Source of the DNA: Sialis fuliginosa | Taxonomy: Eukaryota; Arthropoda; Insecta; Megaloptera; Sialidae | Assembly (NCBI GenBank): GCA_961205875.1 | Contig: OY540810.1 | Location: 9,858,001-9,922,000, forward strand | Length of the DNA stretch: 64,000 nt | Direction of reading: 5' to 3' | Shown here: positions 42,431-54,770 of the stretch, one piece after another | Layout of the letters: each line of letters starts with the position of its first letter | Numbering within the stretch: the first letter of the stretch is position 1 | Made by a program: the position numbers and the translations under genes | The notes under the pieces: model-generated | What the model saw: the letters and a program-made list of their open reading frames with translations, nothing else | Told to the model about the DNA's origin: nothing | Database searches by the model: none

Positions 42431-43559
42431 GAGAATGTTTATCAACAATAGGTATGTTATATGTTATCAGACAACAAACAAATAAATAAAAAATCTTATT
42501 TTTTATCTTTGTCAACCTAATAAGAAATAATTAGTTTATTTTATTACTTATTATATTTTATATCCATCTTATTATTAACGTAATGGAACAATATGCATAT
42601 CTAACTCAATATGAAGTTACCTTGAGCAACGTTCTTTGCTGTTTTAGACAAAAGGTTTTGTAATTAAATTACAGCATGATAAATTAATTAAGACAACAAC
42701 CTGCAGTTGAGTCTATCACTGAAGGTAAAATATCATATAAACAAATTTCATGCGACCTGTAATAAGTTAATGCCTTCAGGCTTTACAAGGAATGGAAAAG
42801 AATAAAGAAGATACAGTAATTTCATTGTAAATATTCATTTTACTCCAGATGAAATTGGTTATCTGATTGTATTTTATTTTTAATATTTAATCGAGTGGAT
42901 TCTAATTGAAACGAAATTGACTGACAACTTTTTTTGGTTAAATAATTTATGTATTGTAGTAATTTGTTTCACAAATTGAGCCATTTTGTCAGTTGTTGTA
43001 TTATACATTTTTTAATATTTGATAAGAATCTGTAGTATCTCGATTCATTAGTTCTATTCTTATCTTTAGATTTGTATAGCTTGCGGTCCATACTTCTAGA
43101 AACATTTGGTTGTAAAGCTGCAAAGAAAGGAAAATAAGATAAAGAAATGGGTCCATAGAATCCCAAGCGATGTTGCGACAGATGAGAATTAATGGTTAGG
43201 GTATTTTTCTTGCTTTAAACTGATGGCAAACGTTGGCATGTGGGCCAACCCCTCACGTTCTTTTACTTCCCCTCTCGCTCGCTCTTAGTTCTTTTCCATT
43301 AAGAAATATAAGTCTATCACTTTCTGTCTTCGTCAAATTACATCTTATGTTCTTTTTTTCTCAAGCGTGTTTTTTGGATTCAGTTTTTCAGATTTTAATG
43401 TGTTATTTTATCAATTCCACATTGTGTCATTTTCAATTTTATTTATTTTTGATGCCTTGAAAATAAATATAGAGAGATCAATGGTGGTTGGCTAATTTCT
43501 GCAATGTACTTTTTAACATATAATAGGTAAAATTAACTCTATAACTATATGAAGTACTA
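42431..43559. other. AT-rich sequence, no gene seen
   Basis: A pyrimidine-rich patch at 43245-43300 gives rise to a 75-codon frame (43233-43460) without recognisable content. Confidence 0.4.
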
Positions 43560-43796
43560 GCGTACTGGCACCATTATTGGATAATACACCAGAATCATAA
43601 TCTATAGATACTTAACTGTAAAATAGCTTAATTCTAAGACAATCGACCAATGGACATTTAAAGTAATTATTAGTATAATATATTTAGATATTTATTATTA
43701 TTAAGATTTCATAACATTTGTGTCGTTGTACTGTCCATCAATCTCAAAAATGAGTATACCTTGCTCTCAAATTGACCAAGACTGGTGTTAGTACCT
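43560..43796 (+). mobile_element. MITE family M1, copy 4 (internal deletion)
   Basis: It begins 'CGTACTGGCACCATTATTGG' and ends 'ccaagactggtgttagtacc'. A TA follows at 43797-43798. Blocks 'ataatacacca', 'acttaactgtaaaatagctt' and 'catttaaagtaattattagt' match the left half of copy 2. About 340 bp of the right interior is missing while both termini are kept. Confidence 0.8.
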
Positions 43797-44245
43797 TATG
43801 TATTTCTTTATTATGAAAATAACATAAGAAACATTTTGACATTTTTATAAACGTAATATTATTTGAAAACTAACTTTCGAAAGAATATAAAGTATTCCCA
43901 CAAAATAAATTGGAAACGTTAATTAATTCTGGTAAAATAATTCCAGCAAATTTTCGTATAATGGAACAAACAAATACACTTTTTCTTTGTGTTTTCTTTT
44001 AAAAAATAAACCTGCCTTTGTTTTTAGCTTGAAAGTGTATTTGCATAATAATTTACAGTCAATTTATTTTAAGATGAAATTAAGAAATGTCTCTTTTCCT
44101 GTACCAACATTATCCTGTCCAGTGACGTATTTTACTAATTGTTTTGAGGCACGGATAATATTTTATACACATATAAATTAACATGATTATAAGTCCAGCA
44201 ACTTTAGGGTTTCATTATAGAAAAATTCTCATTTAACTGAATTTT

Positions 44246-44515
44246 TGAAGTGAATACTTCTTTAGCGAGACTATTGAATTGAAATGACCTCTACAGATTT
44301 TAAAATTCGACACATTTTAAAAGTGTGCATATGTGTGAGTAGATGTAGATGTATAAGAGAAAGATGGATGAATAGTGCATGCGTACAAACCACTTTACGT
44401 TGGTTTTGCGTGTGTGAGAGAGAGATGAGTAAATGTACAAGAGAAAGTTAAAATAATACGTTTGATTAATTATTAATTTAATAATTTCACTTCAACCGTG
44501 CGCTTGTGTGGGTAA
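44246..44515. repeat. Possible small MITE or repeat remnant
   Basis: 'ttgaagtgaatacttcttta' on the left and the inverted 'ggttgaagtgaaatt' on the right are loosely complementary. The middle contains GA-rich 'gtgtgagagagagatgag' and 'aagagaaagatgg'. Low confidence in limits and type. Confidence 0.3.
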
Positions 44516-45211
44516 AGCACACAGCACTTTTTTGTAGACACTTTCTTTTCTTATTATAAATAAGGTACCAAAAGTCCCCATCGATACGTTCTGAACATGC
44601 TTTTAACAATTTTAGTTTTAATTAAATATCTCTGTATCTATTAGTACATTAAATAAAATAGTTGTTATCGAATACAAAGATTGAACAATTATACTTATAC
44701 AAAAAATATGCTTACAACGAATTGATAGGGACTTATTTATAAAGACTTAATAGAAGTGTATAAAAAATCAAATTTAAATTAATTCATTTGTAGGTGTTAT
44801 CTGTTGAATAATAGGTATTTATTACGTAATATTTTAAGATGGTCAAATATTTGTTCATACTCTTTTCCATTTTTCTAATATTTTTCCTATAGCGGAACGT
44901 GACACTTAACCTCTTTTAATAAATTCATACTCCGCCTTTGACCTGAACTAGCTTTGGGTTTCCAGTGTTGAAATACATTTTATTCTGTTACCAACTATAA
45001 AAATAAACATTGACGTTTTATTTTTGCGATTTCATTTACGGAAGGCAGAGAAAGAATTGTGTTTGTATATTTGGTATTGATTTTGAAATTTTTGAATGTT
45101 CGGTTTTTCTATATCTACAGATAAACACGAAAGAAAACAAGTTTTTTTAATATGCGGTTGTTTTGATTGGGTAATTTAATTTAACTGTAAAATGTCATGT
45201 AAATACATATA
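44516..45211. other. AT-rich sequence, no gene seen
   Basis: No repeat partner or coding signal noted. Confidence 0.4.
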
Positions 45212-45615
45212 TAGGGTGTTTGCAGAAATCATAGCTAACTTTGTTATTTCAATGACAGAGAACTTTATCAACTTGATGAAAACTTAAAATTTAAAAAATA
45301 TATATTTAAAAAAAAAACATCTTTTTTCTCTTACAATTTTTTTTTCAAAGTTGATTTGATTTGTTTATAAATCATTTAATATCAATCACTTTTTAGATTT
45401 AAGCGTTAAAACGGTAAAAAAATGATGTTTTCTAAAATAAAATGTTTCCTACAAAAAAATCCCACAAAACTGCTATAAAACCACAAAAATTATAAAAACC
45501 CATAGCAATACTAAATGTCTCCTTGGAAATACTACAACTTTTGTCTAAAATATTTTTTACTATCTTGTTTAGTTTTCGAGATACTAGCCTGGGAAAATTA
45601 AAACGGAACACCCGG
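45212..45615. mobile_element. ~400-bp TA-flanked element with 'GGGTGTT' ends
   Basis: The left end 'TAGGGTGTTTGCAGAAATC' and the inverted right end 'TACCGGGTGTTCCG' resemble the termini of the elements at 7949 and 18117; TA precedes the left end (45210-45211) and follows the right (45616-45617). The inverted similarity inside the ends is short. The 68-codon minus-strand frame (45432-45638) crosses the right end and is not a gene. Confidence 0.5.
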
Positions 45616-45617
45616 TA

Positions 45618-46490
45618 TATTAACATATAGAATGCCAATCACATAACCCTTATTTTATACTTCAACGTTATTCGGTAAAAGTATATCCATTTTGAATATT
45701 TTTTTTAATCAAGCAACAAAGAGTTGTGAAACAAATAACAACATTTTATTTATACTAATCCTTATTTAAGTCCTACAGGAACAGATTTGAACTGTCCTGT
45801 TTTCAATGTATAAATACTTAATTATTGTAACCCATTCGGTTCGTTTTGAAATAAGTTTTAATAATTTATTTGTATACACAGGTTATACTTGCATGCATTC
45901 GTATTTTGTACGTTTAATTCATTTCGTGAAAATGTATTTGATAACAGAAAATACACATTACACATATATGTATATTAATGACGTATACATACATCTATAG
46001 GTGTGTATCTCCAACGCATTTATAAAGCAAATATGGAATGCTTTAGGTCAAATATATTGTTTTTGGATTTGTAGGGGGTGAATACTAAAGGAAGTTATAT
46101 ATAATGAACAATGCAGAATTCATATTAATTATTTTTTATAAATAATCTCCAAGAAATAAAATTGAATTTTTGTATTTTTTAACAATATATTTTCTCTTCT
46201 GAAAATTATGGAGTCGTTTTTGTCCGTATTTACCAGAATATCATTAACAGTTATGCAGGTAAATATATAAAAAAATAGATAAATATATCAAACAAAATTT
46301 CAGAAAATGCTATTTGTCTAGTAGTGTATTTCTGCCAAGTTTTGTTCGAGTGAATACAACCAAAAAAAATACGCATACAAACTTTTCCACCCACCCCCTT
46401 GCAACCTTTAAGGATTGTATTTTGGGAAATGCCAAAATACATGTTTCATTATTTGTATGGTAGAGTATTTTTTATATTTCAAGTACATCC
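45618..46490. other. AT-rich sequence, no gene seen
   Basis: Short frames at 45806-46000 (plus) and 46251-46442 (minus) have no recognisable domain. Confidence 0.4.
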
Positions 46491-46494
46491 GATC

Positions 46495-46642
46495 AAAAAA
46501 ATCTCTTTTTACCTCCCTAGGAGTTGAATTTCAAAAAATCCTCTCTTGTGCTTACGTCATAAAAGGAATGTACTTTTAAAATTTCACGTTTCTAGGTTCA
46601 GGGGTTTGGGCTGTACATTCATGAGTGAGTGAGTGAGTGATT
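46495..46642 (+). repeat. Repeat R5-type piece ending in GTGA microsatellite
   Basis: 'gagttgaatttcaaaaaatc' matches R5 at 13001 and 56330, then 'ttaaaatttcacgtttctag' and a terminal '(gtga)' run at 46624-46641. Ending in a short tetranucleotide tail is typical of some insect non-LTR retroelements or SINEs. Confidence 0.5.
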
Positions 46643-46649
46643 TATATAG

Positions 46650-46798
46650 CAAAATGTGTGGGGTTACCCTAACCCCAGGGTCTCGAAGAATGTTCATTGT
46701 GTCAGTTTCTGACTATTACTAGCAGTTTTTCCTGCACGAACCTGCTCTAGACAGAGTGTCAGGGCCTTAAAAATTTTGTGGGGTGTGGGTAACCCCTT
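46650..46798. repeat. ~150-bp TIR-like sequence ('GGGGTTACCC' ends)
   Basis: 'tgtggggttaccctaacccc' on the left and the inverted 'aaggggttacccacacccca' on the right. Between them lies GC-balanced sequence. A very small degraded element is plausible; target duplication not seen. Confidence 0.45.
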
Positions 46799-48140
46799 AA
46801 AATTTGATTTGTAAAATTTTAATAAAATTTAATATTAGCAATAAGTTTGAAAATCTATTTTTTGCTCAACAATTATATCATTGAATAATTCACATGTATA
46901 TTATTTAATGACTGACTTAATTTGATTCTAAAATACTAAAATAACATTAAAAATAAAATTTTTGAAAAGATGTTTCTGTATTTAGAAATGTGAAAAGCGA
47001 AGAGGAAATGTATTTATGTAGAATCGTAAGTGTGCATTTAGCAAATTGAATGAATCACTCGCTTCTCCAACTTGATAGCATTTAATTCTATATCGCTTTA
47101 ACAACGTGTACTTAACAATGAAAGAGCTTATTCAGAACTTTCTGAACAAACTTAGGCGTGTTTATTTCAACTCTATACACAAAAAATCTATCTTGACTTT
47201 TCTAATTCGTGGAAGTGTCATTCAAAGATCTTGGAAAAGGTAACAAACAAGAAATTTGTTACTTCAAACTTAGATAAAAGCTATCGTTGTGATTACATTC
47301 GATTTGAAAGTGACTTTATTATTCTATAGTTTGTTTGAGTACATATTTTTCAATTGTATTAATTTTACGATGTTCTTATTTATATCTTGAGTGCATTTTA
47401 TCTAATCTAACTGAACTATGTTATGCATTAATGTGTCAACCCACAAAAATATTATTTTTGCAATTTCATTCAAAATAAAATGTACAATATTCAGCTTTGA
47501 GAAAAATATAAAACCGAAAAAAAACCCGAAATAACTGAAAAGTACATAATAAACAGTTTTTGAAATCGATTTTCTTTTTTTTTTCTTATAAAGTTTTTTA
47601 TTGGCTTGGTACCGGCTTCAAAAACAGTTATTTTTTTTATATATGTACATAATTGTCAGTGTTTTTAGGTTTTTAAGTCGTTTTTTTAGTTTTTTTTTTT
47701 TTTATTGGCGTATCTTGAAGTCCATATTCAGATTCTGATGAAATTAATATGCAACCACCTGGAGAGTATACTCTCTCAAATAAACAAAAAATCGTCCAAA
47801 TCGGTACAAGTTTTTATTAAACTTATTATTTATTATTAAATTAAGAACCTCCTCTTTTTTGAAGTCGGTGAAAAACTTTTCAGTTTGGTTGAAGACAGAA
47901 TGATTATAAAAATACTGTTTTTTTTTTTAGATTTTATTAATAGATATATCTAATCAACCAAACACAAATATAAATGTATTTTTCTTTGTGCTCATCAAAA
48001 ACAGTGATATTTTGAAATGAGCTGTATGAGGGTTGATACATTATTGCAAAACAGTGTCTATGTAATATAAACAAGTGAATATATTAATTTTTCTCGTATC
48101 GTGTGCTGCTGTAAGTACGATAGGCCGAAACCGAAATCCG
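46799..48140. repeat. AT-rich DNA with a 'gaagtcggtgaaaa' repeat remnant (about 47690-47885)
   Basis: 'gcgtatcttgaagtccatat', 'aaatcggtacaagtttttat', 'aagaacctcctctttttt' and 'gaagtcggtgaaaaac' are phrases of a repeat style familiar from lepidopteran genomes. Outside this, no gene or structure was recognised. Confidence 0.4.
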
Positions 48141-48375
48141 TACTAATATTATAAATACGAAAGTGTCTCTATCTGTTTGTTACTTTTTACTTTTTACTTA
48201 GTATCCCGAAAATTAAATGTGCGAATGTAATTTTGTACGCGCGATAGATAAGATTAGTTTAGTGACATCTTGCATGTAAATGCAATACTAAAAACCTGTT
48301 TTAAAGACTATCATAACAGAAATCAATATTATCTAACCTAAATTCCACGCGAACGAAGTTACAGCTAGTTTTACA
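48141..48375 (+). repeat. Repeat R6, copy 3
   Basis: It opens 'tactaatattataaatacga' and proceeds through 'tctgtttgttac', 'gtatcccgaaaattaaatg' and 'ttgtacgcgcgatagataag'. Then come 'gtgacatcttgcatgtaaat' and 'atactaaaaacctgtttta', and it closes 'ccacgcgaacgaagttacag' + 'ctagt'. The closing motif is the typical lepidopteran 'acgcggacgaagtcgcgggc..agctagt' end. The minus-strand 102-codon frame at 48333-48641 starts in this repeat and is not supported as a gene. Confidence 0.8.
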
Positions 48376-50059
48376 TAAATGGTAACAATGTACACCAGCA
48401 CAAATCTACATGGCAACACTGTCACATGATGCAGCAACTCTTGTATAAATATACCAAAATCGAAATCCAATAAAACCTTATTTAATTTATATATGTGTAT
48501 ATATATTGTGTATTTCACAATAAAATCTACTGATATAATAAAATAGTGTATGCATGTGTCAATATATATAGTGACAAAGGTCCTGTGTATAAGAAGACCC
48601 TCGCTTGCATACAATGGTATAAGACAAGATGGCGACTGCAAGGGTGCTTGTTGGATGTTTTGAGTGGCTATTGACGTTTGTATGTTGCTAACAATAAAAA
48701 TTGTACGGACGAGTTGAGAACTGCAACGTTGAATAACTTGTTTAGATATTCATGCAGGTTTAATACACCACATTCTTATTAAATAAACATTAGCAACGGA
48801 TTTTTTAAATATCGGTTAAGAAAGTGACTCAACTGAACGCTGTTTTGTTTCCACGCCATAAAAAGACACACAAATAAAGAAAAAAATAATAAAATTGTAT
48901 AAAAATTAAATGATTAACCAATGCTAGGCTAAAGAAAATATTAAGGTATGTTGATTGTTAATACACATTTTTGTGTGTTTTTTATGGTAACTTTGATTTT
49001 TTAAACGAGAACCTCTATTTTTATTTTAAGGATCTACCTTTGAGAAAAAATATAAAACTTTTGTTCGAACCATTTTTTTATTCGAAGCGATAGTTTTTTT
49101 TAAACCAATTAATATAAGTAATTATCAGTAAGAACCTTAAAAACATTTACTAATAAAAAATATCATGATATCCTCCCCTCTACCAAATTCTGATTTTTTT
49201 GTAAATAAAAAATCGTATGATTTTAGTTTTCTTTTCAATCAATATAATTAATAACTGTCGTTTCTGATCTGTTCAGTTATATTATAATTTTATATAATAT
49301 TATATTATAACTTAAATATTTTTAATGAAATTTTTTTAGCATTATATTTTCAACGCTTTTTAAATGCACTATATATAGAGTGTTTTTATTAATTCATAAA
49401 AAAAATTAAATACGCCACAACATGTAACATTCACTTTGTTCCCAACAATAAAAGGATTTTATCGTGACTTGACACCATCAAGAACTGTGAAAACCTGAAT
49501 AATATTAAAATAACAATACACACCTGCATAAAATGTTTATTTTTCATTTTTACATATCCTCGGGGTTTTTCACAGCGGAAAAATGTCAGCGCATCAAAAT
49601 GTGAAAAAATCTAATAGACATTGAAGTGACCGTCGACATTTCTAGATGGACACACACAGGAATAAAGCACGGTATACTATAATAGGATTATGTCAAAATC
49701 TGATTAAATATTTATAGAGTAGGTACAAACAAAAATAATTCAATCAATTTACAGTTTAAATAATGATAACTACCTATTAAAGAATATATTTGAATAGTAC
49801 CATATATGGGGCATACAATCTCTTTCAGTATTTTCATCTGAAATATTTTTTGAAACATTATTTTTGATATTTTCTTTTCAAAATGTACCTATGTATGCCA
49901 CGTTTTTAAGATTGAATTTTTTTTATAAAAGTGGAGTTAATTTTCTAAAAGATAGTCAAAACTACTTAATAAGAATGAATTTTTTTTCTCGAAAAGTACG
50001 ATTCAAGACGATAAATGTTTGCCCTAACTATCCGAACGTGGAATAACAATTTATTGTAT
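48376..50059. other. AT-rich sequence, no gene seen
   Basis: Contains TA-rich dinucleotide blocks (48490-48510) and nothing recognised. A 60-codon frame at 49864-50046 has no domain. Confidence 0.4.
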
Positions 50060-50445
50060 TAATTTTTTGCGTTTAAGAACCACTGAACCGATATTAATGA
50101 AACTTGGTTTGTTGATTGATTGGGTCTGGCTTGAGGATACTCCCATATAAAAATCATCAAATGCGTGTATCCCAAAATTTAATTTTTTCAAAATATCTCA
50201 AGAATGATGCATATCACGTGAAAATTTTATAGAATCTTTTTTTGCAACGTATTTAATTTTTTTTATAAAAAGGTCAGTACAATATTTGTAATGAAATATT
50301 CCTTGACGAAGTATTTCCTAAAATAAAAATAATACTTGAATCGTTTTTTAATCGCTGCTTTTAAAATTGACTACAGTAAGAATGTTGATTTAGGTTGAAA
50401 TTATTAAAAATATTCAAGATTTAATTTTATTTTTATTTAAAAGAC
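50060..50445 (+). repeat. Repeat R1, copy 2
   Basis: 'aaccactgaaccgatattaa', 'tgattgggtctggcttgagg', 'cgtgaaaattttatagaatc' and 'ggttgaaattattaaaaata' match copies 1, 3 and 4. It is followed immediately by the inverted R6 copy at 50454, which probably inserted at its 3' end. Confidence 0.75.
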
Positions 50446-50453
50446 TAGCTGGG

Positions 50454-51150
50454 CCCACGCGGCTTCGCTCGCGTGGACTACGGAATTATTGTTTAGGATT
50501 TAAAAGTTAATTATTGAAAACAAAATAAACAATTGACAATCAAAAGAATACCGGCCTGTTACCTTCCCTCTGCCCTGCGTTTCTAGTTGGTACGTTCCAT
50601 CACCATACACGGGTCACCATCGCACGAATAATATTTTCCCGTATAATATATATTTCGATATTTTCTAAACTATACGACCAAATTGGATGCTGTAAATGGC
50701 AAATTATATCTACATTAAGTACTTATGACGATGAAATCATTTATTTCGATAAGGATTAATGTTTTGCATGTCATAAGTCCAAGTAAACAGAACCCAAATA
50801 TTTTATGTTTTCTTAGTAACATAAAAGCAGTAATTGTGGCTTAAATATAAAAATTAGACATATGGTGTCGCGGACTTAATTGTAGAACTTTTGATTCTGC
50901 ACAATTCTTTAATACATTATTTTGTTCTATATTGAACGGTTTAGGCAGCGTATTACAAAACAGCGCGCCGACTTGATTTACTATTATCGTCACTGTTTAG
51001 TTGTTATGTTACCTAACGTAAAAAAATATAGCCTATAACCTGGCCAGAGAACGTACCTATGAATTAAAAAAAAAACACGTAAATTGGATAAGTGGTAACT
51101 AACGGACCGACAGACAGACAGAAGAGAGACGTTGAGCTTTATATATATTA
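50454..51150 (-). repeat. Repeat R6, full-length inverted copy
   Basis: It starts 'actagctgggcccacgcggc' + 'ttcgctcgcgtgg', the reverse-complement end of a lepidopteran-type repeat. It runs about 700 bp to 'ggaccgacagacagacagaa' and 'agctttatatatatta', equivalent to the 'taatattataaagc..ctgtctgtc' start. This is the longest member here and the clearest taxonomic hint. The 63-codon minus-strand frame at its end (50990-51181) is non-coding repeat. Confidence 0.7.
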
Positions 51151-51379
51151 AGGATACTATACAAAAATAATAATCATGCACATTTTACAATTAAGTTGAT
51201 ATTTTCTCGGCATGCAACCCTTATATTTACCAATACTTTGTGATATCAATGCTATTTCTCAATACAAAAAGTATAGATTTTATAAAATGTTGTATACCTT
51301 TTGCGATACAGTCTAGTGTACTGTTCTCATTGTCATATCAAGTTGATAGTACTGACTTTACGACTGCGTGATAAAGTGG

Positions 51380-51565
51380 AGCAATACAAACCCACAAAGG
51401 GATCCATATAAAGTTTTGAGGCGCTGTACCCTTCTCACAGACGCGCGGACATTGCTGGCGTTCTGTCGTCTATCATTTGCATGATCCGGGAAGAGAGTCG
51501 TTTTATTTCAGCGACGTCGGTCAACGCCAATTTTCTGAATATTGCGCATTGCGATCGGGTACACT
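51380..51565. other. GC-balanced patch of unknown nature
   Basis: 'gaggcgctgtacccttctca', 'cagacgcgcggacattgctg', 'ccgggaagagagtcg' and 'cagcgacgtcggtcaacgcc' stand out from AT-rich DNA. 'tttatttcag|cga' resembles a splice acceptor at about 51510-51514, but no frame of useful length follows. It could be a repeat, an untranslated exon or a regulatory block. Confidence 0.25.
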
Positions 51566-51784
51566 CACAAAAAAAAAACTCCACACATACGCAAACTATG
51601 TATGTATGGTAGGATATATCGTTTATGGAGGTATCTCTCGGTGATATATTTGTGCCAGTGCTTGTCGAACTGTTTTTTGTTTGACGGATTTTTGTGGAAA
51701 ATAAAAACGATCGTAAACCTTTTTTGGGAAAATTATAGTGAGATATTACGTCTTCAAACTACGGGGTGAATAAAAAAGTGAGTG

Positions 51785-52262
51785 TGTGTATTTATGTATA
51801 CGCGTTAGAAGTTAAACTTCTTTGGCGTAATTGAAAAACAACTACGAAAAATTAATTTCAAATAAAATATTTGTTTCATATATTAAATACGGAAAAAATT
51901 ATATTTGAAACAAGAAAATATTTATTTTGCCATAATTAAATACCTATTTATATAACAAATAAATAATCACTTCAGAAACCATAATATAATATCGTACAAA
52001 ATCCTAAATTTAATGTTAATGTCAACGTTACTCGAAATAATAACCCCTATAAACATTGCACACGTTACCAAAAATATAACGTACTTCGAGCGAATCTGAC
52101 ATAGACAAGCGTACAGTAGTTCGCGCCACTGAGAGAATGAGAGTGGTATGTATTTTCGAAGATAGTTTTATCTCCCTCGTTCGTAAGCCCGAGTTTACTC
52201 GAATCAGCGTTTCACTGCCCAGGAAAAATTGTGTACGCGGTACGCCAAAAGAAGTATAACTT
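51785..52262 (+). mobile_element. Repeat M2, copy C (longest form)
   Basis: It begins 'gtgtgtgtatttatgtatac' + 'gcgttagaagttaaacttct' and ends, inverted, 'aagttatacttcttttggcg' + 'tac'. The interior has GC-balanced 'agtagttcgcgccactgaga' and 'ctccctcgttcgtaagcc'. The left 35 bases match copy A almost exactly. No transposase frame. Confidence 0.65.
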
Positions 52263-52464
52263 ATACTTTTATAATGTGAGGTTATACTTCAGAGCTATGA
52301 CGTAATCCACTTGTTTTTTTAAACACTCACAAATACGTTTCGATGTAGAACTACGTCTTCTCCGGCGGTACTGGGGGATAACTTCGGGAGTATGAATCCA
52401 ACGAAAAATGTCACACTTAATAATCATAGAGCAATAAATAAAACGCCAATAGCTAGCGTTGGAC
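52263..52464. repeat. Repeat flank joined to R4, non-coding despite an open frame
   Basis: An 87-codon minus-strand frame (52269-52532) runs through here into R4. Its product includes an arginine/serine-rich stretch from 'cggcggtactgg' complement but no known domain, and R4 copies 1 and 2 do not keep the frame. Treated as repeat. Confidence 0.45.
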
Positions 52465-52605
52465 CCATAATTACCCGGGTTAATATCCACAAATAATACA
52501 CAGAAACCTTCCTCGTGAAACACTATATCCATTAGTGAAAATTGGAATAAAATCCGTTCAGTAGTTACTGAGCAAGGAACTTTGTTTTTTATCGTCCATC
52601 CCTAA
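52465..52605 (-). repeat. Interspersed repeat family R4, copy 3 (inverted)
   Basis: The reverse complement of 'ctactgaacggattttattc' and 'ttttcactaatgga' ties it to 366-625 and 36719-36992. 'acccgggttaatatccacaa' matches the isolated piece near 1980. Confidence 0.75.
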
Positions 52606-54329
52606 ACAGTAAGTTAAAAATATTAAACTAATATTTTTAGGATTTTATAAATATAGCCGATGTCAATTTAACCTAAATATGATTATTAACCATTAATATT
52701 TTTTGTTCTGTTTCTGTTCTTTCCCAATATTTTATTTCATATTAATTTGTTTATACATGTTTAGTAAAAAAAAATTAAGTGTATTTTTTGTTGTTGTCTT
52801 AAATTGGATTTAAAATAAATTATAAGATAAATATTTTTAAATAAGTTTGAGAATCTCTTTTAAAATAGAATTTACCTTACTTTTATTATAAAGAAAATGT
52901 GTAACATTCCCTAAAATTTACATAAGCTAGAGATTTTATTTTGAAATCAGGGATATTTTTATTGCTATACGGAAAATACATTTTTTTTCCTTTATAAATC
53001 ATATTTTAGTGACTTGTTATAACAAAAAATAAAATATTTTTTCTTCGCAGTAAATTTTAAATATTTAGAGATCAAAAAAAAGAAAATATAATAACAGTTA
53101 TAAAAGTTAAACAAACAAACAAATATATTATGTATATACATATTTATATAAGATTTTCTATAAATTGTTAGTAAAAAAATCATATCTTAGCAAAATTCAA
53201 ATTAATTTTTTATTCTTTATGACTATACATACAATAAAGGCTTGTATTTAAATGCACTTTTTTTAAATCATTTTACTTAAAATTTGATAGTATGCACTTT
53301 GTACACTCGAACATAAATTTTAATACTTTGCACTAAAAATTAATCCGTTTCACTAAAAATTAATACTTTGCACTGAATGATTCCACTGATATTTTTAATG
53401 TAATTTTTTTTATGATTTTTGTGATTTTCTATATTTTAACCTAACCAAAACTAATCAACCTCCCTTCGCATCAACTCTATTCTGAATAACTATGTATAGT
53501 ATATACGTGATTTTTGACAATTGTGACGTCATACCGGCATATTCTTCAGTTTAACCAAACTTTTTACAAATGATAAAAATTCAAAATATTTTGCATTTGG
53601 ATTGTTTCGATGGTTAAGAAGAAAAACTTATATGATAAATTTTTACGCTAACTCCGTTTTGTTAAAATTTTTATGTGTGATGTAGAGTGTAGACTGTCAG
53701 CAAATGTTTTGCGATCGGACGCGTCATTCGTTCGTTGTGAATGACGGATATTGCCGCGCGATGTCTATACGACTTCCACGTTACAGTTTTCTTGAAGTTA
53801 CATAATTGATTCTGAAAAGTACACAATGGTATCATATATGGACCAAATTAATTATTATATTATACAGTAATTGACCCGGTCTTTTGACTAACCCTGTACA
53901 ACTATACATGAATCAAACAATTATTTTACGAGTGACACTGCTAAATCAGTTTAAACATAGAATTACTTGACGTATTACAACATTTCGGTCTGGATCGAGT
54001 AAACCAGAACAAGGTTTGTTGTAAGTACAAACAATGCACATCTACTACAGTGTAATGGACGTTCCATAGACTAAGGTAGAACTTTTGTTAGTCAATTACC
54101 GGGACCATACAAGTGTCTACCAACTTGCACTGCACTCAAAACTTTCCTCGATCCTATTAGTATTCATTCTGTCCACGCTTATTATAGTTTTTTGTCCCAT
54201 TCTGATATATTGGCTGACAATAAGCTAACTATTATCAAGTTTTCAATCAATAACTAATTTATTTGTTTAATTATAGAACTTTTTCCGATAGATAATAATA
54301 CCATATCTAAAGAATATAGGAAGCTATAT
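52606..54329. other. AT-rich stretch, no gene seen
   Basis: A short tandem repeat at 53317-53370 repeats 'aatactttgcact' and 'cactaaaaattaat'. GC-balanced patches near 53695-53780 ('gcgatcggacgcgtcattcg') and 53860-54180 ('ctggatcgagtaaaccag') look like old repeats without partners. Nothing coding. Confidence 0.4.
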
Positions 54330-54770
54330 GATAATTTCTGATAGCAGAATTCAAATCAAGTTTCAAAATTTTTTACTTGATCAACAAACATTTTTCATTT
54401 CAAGTCTGTCTGTGTGTCTTTCCTCTGAATCCGTATCATATGTATAACTTATGAACCACTGAACCGATTTTAATGAATCTTGATTTGTTAGTTGAGTCTG
54501 GTTAGTAGATAGTTCCATATTAACATCAAAACTATGTGGAGAGGGAAGGAAGGTATTCCAAAATTGTTTTTTTGTTCTTCAAAATATTTCAAAAATGATG
54601 CATGTAACGTGAAAATTGCATATAATCTTTTTTGTAGAACATTTAATTTTCTATATGAAAGGTAACAAAAAATGGTATATCCCTTTGCTACCTTAAGTTC
54701 AATTGTTTTCAAACATGTGCTTTTTGAATTGACTTATTATATGTAACTTAAAAACTAATATTTAAAAAAT
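54330..54770 (+). repeat. Repeat R1, copy 3
   Basis: 'caagtctgtctgtgtgtc', 'tatgaaccactgaaccgatt', 'gttgagtctgg', 'acgtgaaaattgcatataat' and 'tttgtagaacatttaatttt' match copies 1 and 4. The 74-codon minus-strand frame (54488-54712) lies wholly within and is not a gene. Confidence 0.75.

Noticed and set aside
48333-48641. 102-codon minus-strand frame
   Set aside because: Starts within repeat R6 and crosses TA microsatellite sequence; no domain.
52269-52532. 87-codon minus-strand frame with an arginine-rich stretch
   Set aside because: Lies across repeat R4 and its flank; the frame is not maintained in the other R4 copies.
53860-54090. TIR element with 'aattgacccggtc' / 'gtcaattaccgggacc' ends
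   Set aside because: Complementarity is short and interrupted; not enough to support an element.
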